This document shows positions 56,954 to 64,000 of a DNA stretch of 64,000 bases, in pieces. The stretch lies in the NCBI GenBank assembly GCA_007258455.2, contig VDFB02373365.1, forward strand, positions 218,932,162 through 218,996,161. Reading direction: 5' to 3'. The notes under the pieces were generated by a model that did no database searches, was not told the origin of the DNA, and saw nothing but the letters and a program-made list of their open reading frames with translations. The first letter of the stretch is position 1; each line of letters begins with the position of its first letter. This stretch comes from Sequoia sempervirens. Taxonomy: Eukaryota > Streptophyta > Pinopsida > Cupressales > Cupressaceae. A program made the translations under genes and the position numbers.

Positions 56954-58595
56954 TGTTAGGAAAAAGGATGGATTCAAAGAATCCGTCAACTATGCCATAA
57001 AGTGGAGATAGGAAGAGTTCATTTCCCACATTGATCCTTAGAGAGAAACTCATGCAAATCAGTTTCAACAACACCACTAATAGATTCAAACATGCAGAAC
57101 CAACAACCATGAAAGATGAGACAAAAGACATGAACACAAAAATATACATGGGGAAAACCCTTTCAGGTAAAAAACCCCACACTCCAAAATCCTAGATCAC
57201 CATTGTATTATTCAACAACAAAAATAGTTACAATACAATATCAGGCTCATGACCTTTACAGAGATTACATCTTGTTCCATTCTAGGGAATATTCAATAGC
57301 ATAACCCCTCACGACCACCTCTCTTATCAAGAGACATATCATGGCTACACAATCACATGACTCAAGCACTAACCTCTTGGCCTCTCTGTTGCACAATCAC
57401 TCGGCCTTCACCATCTACAAGATCCATCTCTCAACATCGAGATCGTCCTCCTCTCTCTTGGCTTCTCAGCCTCATGGCATACTCGGAAACAACCCAGCTT
57501 GCACTTAGCCTCACGACATGTACCTAGGTTCTTAGAAAATCTATGCCCAAAATCTTGGCCTCTATACTTGCATCCGGCCTCTCATCCTACATCCAACATT
57601 CTAGTCTCTCTACACCCGACCACCTGGTGACCTTGGTCTATCCGTGCCCAGCATTATGGCCTCACTGTCTGCATCTGGCCTCTTTCCAGCACCACCTGGC
57701 CTTTCAACCTCTTAACCTTCAGCACATCATTTTTTCCACTCACTGTCACTGCCACTCTTTGCTCCAAGCTTTGAGAGAGTCATCTCTTAGCCTTCACCTC
57801 ATCTAGCCTCTCATCCTATAGCTTGGCTCATCCCTAGGTTCACCTTCGCTCTACCTGACATCCCAAAGAGACACTAGAGAGTGTCGAGAGTTTTGAGAGA
57901 TTGTCATTTATCTCTCTCTCTCTAACTCTTCAACTCTTGTACCCCTTTAGGGTTTCACCTCAAGCCACATGCCATCATCCAACATCCAATCCTAGCCATT
58001 GAATAAGCGGTTGAACAAATCTCCACCGTTGAACCTAGGGTTCTCCATGAGTCACTAAGTCAACCATTGAGCACATGGGCCCACATGCCATCTATCCTCC
58101 ATGTCATCACCACCTATCAACCTTATCAGGTCCCAAGTGTTCCCCACAACCATCGACATCCAAGTCACTCTATCGTTGTAGAACCGAACTTCAAAACTTC
58201 TTGACAGAGGTTACAAAGTTCCCAGAACCCATGACTCACCAATAAAGGGATCTCCATGTCACCCAAAACTCAAAATTCTAAACCTCTTGATGGAGGTTAT
58301 GAAGTTCCCATAACCTGTGACATGTCGACAAAGGGATCACTCCATTGCTTAAAACCCAAACTTCCAAACCTCATGTAAGAGGTTACAAAGTTCCCAAAAC
58401 CCACAATGAGAAGACAACAAAGGAAGTAGCCTTCCCTTCATAGTCGCTAATTCGAGAGGTTACAAAACTTTAGAACCCCACAAATTCAATTAGATAAACC
58501 TAAAAACCAACAACTTAACTCAGACCGATGAAGGAGGAAAACACAATTGCTCTAGGAATTGATCAAGCTGGTAATTTGAATCACAATTCTCAACA
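56954..58595 (-). repeat. Element L 3' LTR
   Basis: Starts TGTTAGGAAAAAGGATGG and ends CACAATTCTCAACA. It is far richer in C and in CCTC/CTTGGCC-like runs than the surroundings. It contains three hairpin-bearing repeats at 58190-58470. Confidence 0.85.
58190..58470 (+). repeat. ~86-bp repeats with a short hairpin in each
   Basis: AACCTCTTGATGGAGGTT (58281-58298) and AACCTCATGTAAGAGGTT (58367-58384) are perfect 6-base inverted repeats 86 bases apart. Each is followed by AxxAAGTTCCCxxAACC and CxACAAAGGGAT-like text. An imperfect earlier unit starts at 58194. The right LTR of L has the same units at 62413-62602. Confidence 0.75.
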
Positions 58596-58610
58596 TCCCC
58601 CACTTGAAGA
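58596..58610 (-). promoter_or_regulatory. Element L polypurine tract
   Basis: TCCCCCACTTGAAG on the plus strand, i.e. CTTCAAGTGGGGGA on the element strand, next to the 3' LTR. Confidence 0.75.
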
Positions 58611-61100
58611 ACTTACTAGCTCCTTCCAAAAAAAATGCAAGAATCTTAATCAATGATTTTGTACTTGAGCCAAGACCCCTGCAATGAGATCTAAGATGCC
58701 CACCAACTTAGGCAACAATTCCAAACATCAACCACAAGAAAGGGAATGAGCCAAGGTGTATATGCACCAATCTTAGGAACACAAGCATCAAATCTTACAA
58801 ATAGTAAGGGCACCAACACTGCCTCCACTCCACTATTCTCACGAGCTATACAGAAGCAACACAAAATCAACTTCAAAGCCCTTAACATGAAATCAACCAT
58901 GAAGCCATCCTCCAGAAAACAAGATAGAACATCAATCAGAACAACCAGAAAACTAACTGCTCCCATCCAACTGATCAACCCACGTGACTGAAAATAGCAC
59001 CCACAACATGTGCTAATCCATCCAATCACTCATAACTCTAAGGTATCAACATCAACAAACTCATGCCACCAGAAGGAACCATCCGTAATGATATGCACAT
59101 CATGTAACTATAGAAAATCATCCTACATACACCTCTAAATTCCAAATGTGTCACCTTATGCTCCATGTATCCATGAGTGTCTGGAATCAATCATCTCATG
59201 CTAAACTCCAAGTGCAACACTGCACCATCATGAAGTTCTCAAGTATATGACCAATGCACCCAATACAAAAACAATTACCAGACCATTTTCAAAGCTCCAA
59301 TCATCTGAACTAGGAACTTATCATGACATCATGATCTACACATCCCCCTTAGGGGATCCCATGCTCCAAATGAACATACCATGGTCTCAAGAGCAATGCA
59401 TCATGCCAAAACTCTAATGCACAATCAAGAGTATACCATGACATGAAACAAAACAAACTCTAAACCAACATCACCTGTCAATCACCACCAAAACCTCAAA
59501 AAAAAATCCAAGAGTCTTTCATGGCTCTAAGATGCTAAACATCTTCTAATAGTGTGCATGCAAATGTAAAAGAACCCTTTTGTAGCAACAGGATCTAAGA
59601 GTCCCTCCTAGTAACATCTACAACACTAAAGAAGACCATCCACTGCCATGTGATGAAACCCACAATCACTGCTAAAGCTCCCACTAAACCATGACAACGA
59701 GCTTTTCAAGAATCATGACCAAACATCTACTAAACTAAAAATCCTCTAGGTCCACAACAACATGTCCATTTGACAACAATGCTAAGTAGCACCAAGATCT
59801 CCAAAAGCATGTAGAAAAAACCATCACTATCAAAAGCTTACACAAGGAAGTGTATCCAAGCTATCCATGACATCATGATACACGTGCTACAGGTCCCCAT
59901 AGTAGACTATTCAGGTACTCAACACTATCCATCCTCTCATCTCAAAGAAGCTACACCAATGCACAAGTGACCACAGACAATTTAAACTAGCAAGTTTGCA
60001 CAAATAATGAATCGACCTCATGGATATAGACATTCCACTTCCAAGTTTTCTCACAACAAACATGTAGGTAAAGACAACCCACAACATTGAAAAACCTGTA
60101 GATCTATTCAACATAAACATGCAAACCTATCATTCCACTATAAACTGCAAAACAAAGATCTCAAAGAGAACAACAATGTAGACAACATGACTCAAACACT
60201 AGATCAAGCACTAATTTGATTCGCCAATCACGTCCACAATGAGCACCATAGTCAAGGAACCCGCAAGCATCACCACAAGAATGTTGAGTGAAAAATAATG
60301 TACCAACACTCCCATACAGAGAAGACATCACACCTCTTCAAACCATGCTGAAACTACAACTATCTCATCTTGTCACACCCAAAAGACAGGGTCTAGAAAA
60401 TAGCTTAACAACAGCTCCACATAACCAAAAGTTTTTGGTTGACTGTGTAAAACCTACAAAACCACAGAGCCATACAGGTACAAACAATAGTTCAGGAACT
60501 CTAGGCCCACTTCAAGCCAACTCCAAAACCACCAACATGTACATGCATATGAGAGACAGGTTATTTTAGAAGCTTCTAGATCATCCAATGACCAACTCCA
60601 TAGCCTTCATGTAACTGGGGTACCAGGACAAACCATCTAGCATAAGCACATTTCTCCATGACTGAACAACAACCCCAAGCTTCTCCATATCATCAGGGAG
60701 CATCTCACACAGACACCCAATATGAAAGCTTTGTTGCAACACAACCATAGAGAAAAAAAATATTCCACCCCTTGCAATAGGGTTATGCCGTTGCCAACTC
60801 ACAAGCTTTAGGGACCACATCATTTCAATATGACTAACTCAAGTTTCTCCATCTTCACCATCTTCCATGCTACATGTTGTCTCAAAAACTTTAACAGAAA
60901 AGCAATAACTTCCACTCATCAAAGGATCAAAACATCAGCTGATTCCTCCATATTTCCTCAAGCCTAAGACTAAGAAATCTTCACAGAAGGAATACCCATA
61001 ACAAACAGCACACCAGGAAGAAAAACATCCCAGAAGAAGTCTTTTATACCACTTTTTCATAACAGGAAGTCCTAGACTCCACTCTTCCTACTATCACACA
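58611..61100 (-). other. Element L internal region, no coding found
   Basis: Open stretches exist on both strands (up to 112 codons at 58691-59029, minus) but none has a gag or pol motif. Their translations are rich in Cys, Leu and Trp in a way that suggests chance. The plus strand repeats short words such as ATCATG, CATGACATCATGA and CCAACTC. Confidence 0.6.
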
Positions 61101-61113
61101 ACTATGATACCAC
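61101..61113 (-). promoter_or_regulatory. Element L primer-binding site
   Basis: ACTATGATACCAC on the plus strand gives GTGGTATCATAGT, matching the initiator Met PBS, next to the 5' LTR. Confidence 0.75.
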
Positions 61114-61114
61114 T

Positions 61115-62812
61115 TGTTGGGAGAAAGGATGGACACAGAGGATGCATCAACTATGCCATAAAGCGGAAACAGGTGTAGTTCATTTGCCACATTGATCCTT
61201 AGAGAGAAACTCATGCAAATAAGTTTCAACAACACCATTAGTAGATTCAAACACATAGAACCAACAACCATGAAAGATGAAACAAAAGACATGAACACAC
61301 AAATATACGTGGGGAAAACCCTTTTAGGTAAAAAACCCCACACTCCAAAAGCCTAGATCGCCATTGTATTATTCAACAAAAAATAAATAACAATACAATA
61401 TCAAGCTCATGGCCTTTACAAAGATTGCATCTTGTTCCATTATAGAGAATATTTGGCAACATAACCCCTTGTGATCACCTCTCTCAGTGAGAGACATCTC
61501 ACAACTACACAACTGCATGACTCAACCACTGGCCTCTTGGCCTCTCTGTCACGCAGTCACTCGACCTTCACCTTCTACAAGATCCATCTCACAACATCGA
61601 GATTGCCTTCCTCTCTCTCAGCTTCTCAACCTCGCGGACTACTTGGCAACACCCTAACTTGCACTCAGCCTTACAACATGCAACCATGTTCTTGACTACT
61701 CCACGCCCAACATCTCGGCCTCTATGCTTGCATCCGGCCTCTTAGCCTACATCCAACATCTCAACTTCTCTCTACCTAACCACTTGGTAGCCTTAGTTTA
61801 TCCATGCCCAGCCTCATGGCCTCATTGTTTGCATCTAACCTCTTGGCCTACATCCAGCACCTTGGCCACTCAGCTCATTCAGTGCCCAACACCACATGAC
61901 CTCTCAGCCATTCGACCTATCACACATTGTTTATGCCACTCACTATACCCACCACTCTCTACTCCAAGCTCTAAGAAAGTCATCTCTCAACCTTCACCAC
62001 ATTCATTCTCTAAACCTACAAATTGGCTCATCCCTAGGTTGACCTCCACTCTGCCAGAGATCCTAAAGAGACACCAAAGAGTGTCAAGATTTTTGAGAGA
62101 TTGTCATTCATCTCTCTCTCTAACTCCTCAACTGTCGCATCCCTTTAGGCTTTCACCTTGAGCCACATGCCATCATCTAGCATCTAATCCTGGCCATTAG
62201 ATAAGCAGTTGAACAAATCTCCACCATTGAGCCTAGGGTTCTCCATGAGTCATTGATTCAACCATCGAGCACATGGGCCCACATGCCATCTGTCATCCAC
62301 ATCATTGCCACCTATCGGCCTTTATCATGATCCACCAACCTTATCAGGTCCCAAGTGGTCCCCACAACCATCGACATCCAAGTCTCTCTATCATTGGAGA
62401 ACCGAACTTCAAAACCTCTTGACAGTGGTTACAAAGTTCCCAGAACCTCCGACTCATTGATAAAGAGATTTCTCTGTCACTTGAAACTCAAACTTCTAAA
62501 CTTCTTGATGAAGGTTATGAAGTTCCCGAAACCTACAACACACCGACAAAGGGATCATTTCATCAGTTAAAACATGAACTTCCAAACCTCATGTTGGAGG
62601 TTACAAATTTCCCAAAACCTACAACAAGCCAACAAAAAGGAAGTAGCCTTCCCTTCATAGTCGCTAATTCAGGAGGTTACAAAACTTTAGAACCCTATGA
62701 CTTCAGTTAGATAAACCTAAAAAGTAGCAACTTAACTTAGGCCAATGAAGGAGGAAAACACAGCTACTCCAGGAAGTGATCAAGCTAGTAATTTGAGTCA
62801 CAATTCTCAAAA
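61115..62812 (-). repeat. Element L 5' LTR
   Basis: Starts TGTTGGGAGAAAGGATGG and ends ATTCTCAAAA (left copy ATTCTCAACA). It is ~56 bases longer than the left copy, in part through an extra CGGCCTTTATCATGATCCACC (two halves) near 62316. Confidence 0.85.
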
Positions 62813-62817
62813 AATGT

Positions 62818-63811
62818 AATGAATCATGCAATAATGGAGTTATTACCTTGTTGTGATGATTGATTTTGAATTTCTACAACAAACATGAATAATCTGCCCT
62901 TGAATGTCTTAGGAAGCTAACTTGATGACTTGCAATGATGAAACCCTAACTTGCTTGACTTGAGAGAGAAGATAAATGATGAATGAATGGTGAGAGATGT
63001 GTGTATGAGTTAAAAGATCATGAATTAGGGTTTAGAAGGTTGTATTTATAAAAAATTCTCCTAATGTACCTGTAAATTGGATCCCTAAGACTGACATGAA
63101 GAAAAATAAAACTTAAATCCCAAAATTTCCCACTCAAAAATAAAAAAATGGTCCAAATGGGAATCATTTGCCACCTTGGATGAATCAGTCCCACCTAGTA
63201 GGGACTCATTTTCCACATATGGAAAATTAGTCCTAGAGGGGTCTATTTACTAGTTGGGTTTTTGGGGAATGCATCAATTAGGTTTATATGATGACTTTGT
63301 TGGTTGTTTCATCAAATTATGCCTCAGGATGCAAAATATGGGGTAATAGGGGCCTATTAGTGATGATGTAAAGGTCAATTAGGGCTTGGGAAAAAAATCC
63401 ATTGTGAAAGTGTGCTTAGATACACTTTACAACATTAAAATGAGGTCCACATAGCCTAGAGAGGCACAACATCCAATGTGAATGTGTAAGACACATTACA
63501 ACACTAGATTATCTTTAATTTTATTTTACAAGACTTCTAGATTAATGTGATAATGTAATTAAATACATTTTACATTGTTGAATTAAGTGGAAAATGGGTT
63601 CATTAAGTCTAGAAAAGCACAAAAGTCTTTTACAACACTTTACAACACATTTGCAAGACATCGTTAAACACACTTTATTCAGTTTGCAAGGGTCCAAGAC
63701 CTAGTGTGGATGTGAAAAGACACCGTACAACACCAAATCAAGGCCTTATTAAGTCTGATTTATCATAAATTATTCCCCAAATCAAGAAAATTCCCTTTTT
63801 CCTATGGTACA
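62818..63811 (-). repeat. Element R 5' LTR, right part
   Basis: Resumes AATGAATCATGCAATAATGG, matching 52129 onward in the left LTR, and ends CCTATGGTACA. Confidence 0.82.
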
Positions 63812-64000
63812 AGGATTTTCCTGGCCAACAATGTTGGGGTACTAGGAGCTATGAAGATACAAAATGTGCTTATCCCCTTTGAGAACCAAAGTCATGCAAA
63901 AGATGAGGGGTAGTAAAATTTGTCCCATCTTCTACTTGTAGCCTCCATGCATCAAGATAGCACTTATCTCCATTAGAGCTCTTCATCCTGGTTCAAAATT
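63812..64000. other. Right flank of element R, unassigned
   Basis: Begins AGGAT, the likely duplication. No gene or repeat recognised in the 189 bases. Confidence 0.4.

Larger units (their letters stand above)
56954..62812 (-). mobile_element. Element L: large non-autonomous LTR element (LARD-like)
   Basis: LTRs at 56954-58595 and 61115-62812 flank 2519 bases without a recognisable gene. AATGT occurs at 56949-56953 and 62813-62817, an exact duplication. Removing the element restores the LTR of R. A PBS of initiator Met type (GTGGTATCATAGT) lies at 61101-61113 and a PPT at 58596-58610, both giving minus orientation. Long LTRs, a non-coding inside and correct ends fit the LARD class. Confidence 0.85.
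51311..63811 (-). mobile_element. Element R: minus-strand relative of P and Q
   Basis: The 3' LTR is 51311-53117 (1807 bases). The 5' LTR is 56158-56953 plus 62818-63811 (1790 bases together), split by element L. The flanks GGGAT (51306-51310) and AGGAT (63812-63816) fit a 5-base duplication with one change. PPT and PBS match those of P and Q. The 3.0-kb inside holds one decayed frame and no RT. Confidence 0.8.

Noticed and set aside
57912..57928. TC-dinucleotide run (TCTCTCTCTCTC)
   Set aside because: A short microsatellite inside an LTR, also present at ~62112; too small to be of note.
58691..59029. 112-codon minus-strand frame inside element L
   Set aside because: No gag or pol motif, unusual Cys and Trp content, and an overlapping open frame on the other strand; likely chance.
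57543..62161. Plus-strand frames of 87 and 145 codons, rich in Ser, Pro, His and Leu
   Set aside because: They lie at matching places in the two LTRs of element L and differ by stops and shifts; they arise from C-rich LTR sequence.

Overview
This window looks like repeat-filled intergenic DNA from a plant with a very large genome, most likely a seed plant and possibly a conifer. That is an inference from the nested LTR retrotransposons, the plant-type Ty1/copia and Ty3/gypsy proteins, the AT-rich sequence and the absence of any recognisable host gene. I found no intact protein-coding gene, no rRNA or tRNA that I can support, and no CRISPR. One 100-base run of N at 18215-18314 is an assembly gap.

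Layout, left to right. (1) 1-2641: the 3' internal end of an LTR element, a 495-bp LTR (1261-1755) and a primer-binding site right after it. (2) 2642-9380: Copia-1, a minus-strand Ty1/copia element with both LTRs, PBS, PPT and a gag-PR-INT-RT-RNaseH relic full of stops. (3) ~10137-12510: Copia-2, plus strand, cut off inside integrase by the next element. (4) 12511-36509: element P, a minus-strand gypsy-derived element. It is split by element Q (plus strand, 15909-32155, target duplication TGATG), by the small LTR element T (33568-34978, duplication CAAAG) and by a TIR element (35192-35860). Q in turn carries element G, a minus-strand gypsy with a full set of pol domains (~19135-25010), and another TIR element (26521-27306). 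(5) From 36510: a further LTR start that breaks the 5' LTR of P. (6) 37603-40110: a decayed hAT-type transposase. (7) 41200-50000: two related, unrecognised, decayed minus-strand reading frames (X and Y), one with a G-patch-like motif. (8) 51311-63811: element R, minus strand, a relative of P and Q, whose 5' LTR is split by element L (56954-62812, duplication AATGT), a large LTR element with no recognisable coding.

How the parts relate: P, Q and R share LTR termini, a purine tract of the form AAAGTGGGGGCTAAA and an unusual PBS (TGGTGAACC). They keep pieces of gag and the protease-RT linker but no visible reverse transcriptase, so they were probably mobilised in trans by a relative; I cannot say which. 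Element G keeps PR, RT, two RNase H domains and integrase but is inactivated by stops and by loss of two integrase catalytic residues. Relative order of insertion: Copia-2 before P; P before Q, T, the TIR element at 35192 and the 36510 LTR; Q before G and the TIR element at 26521; R before L.

All coordinates of domains in broken genes are approximate because they were read by eye across frameshifts and stops.
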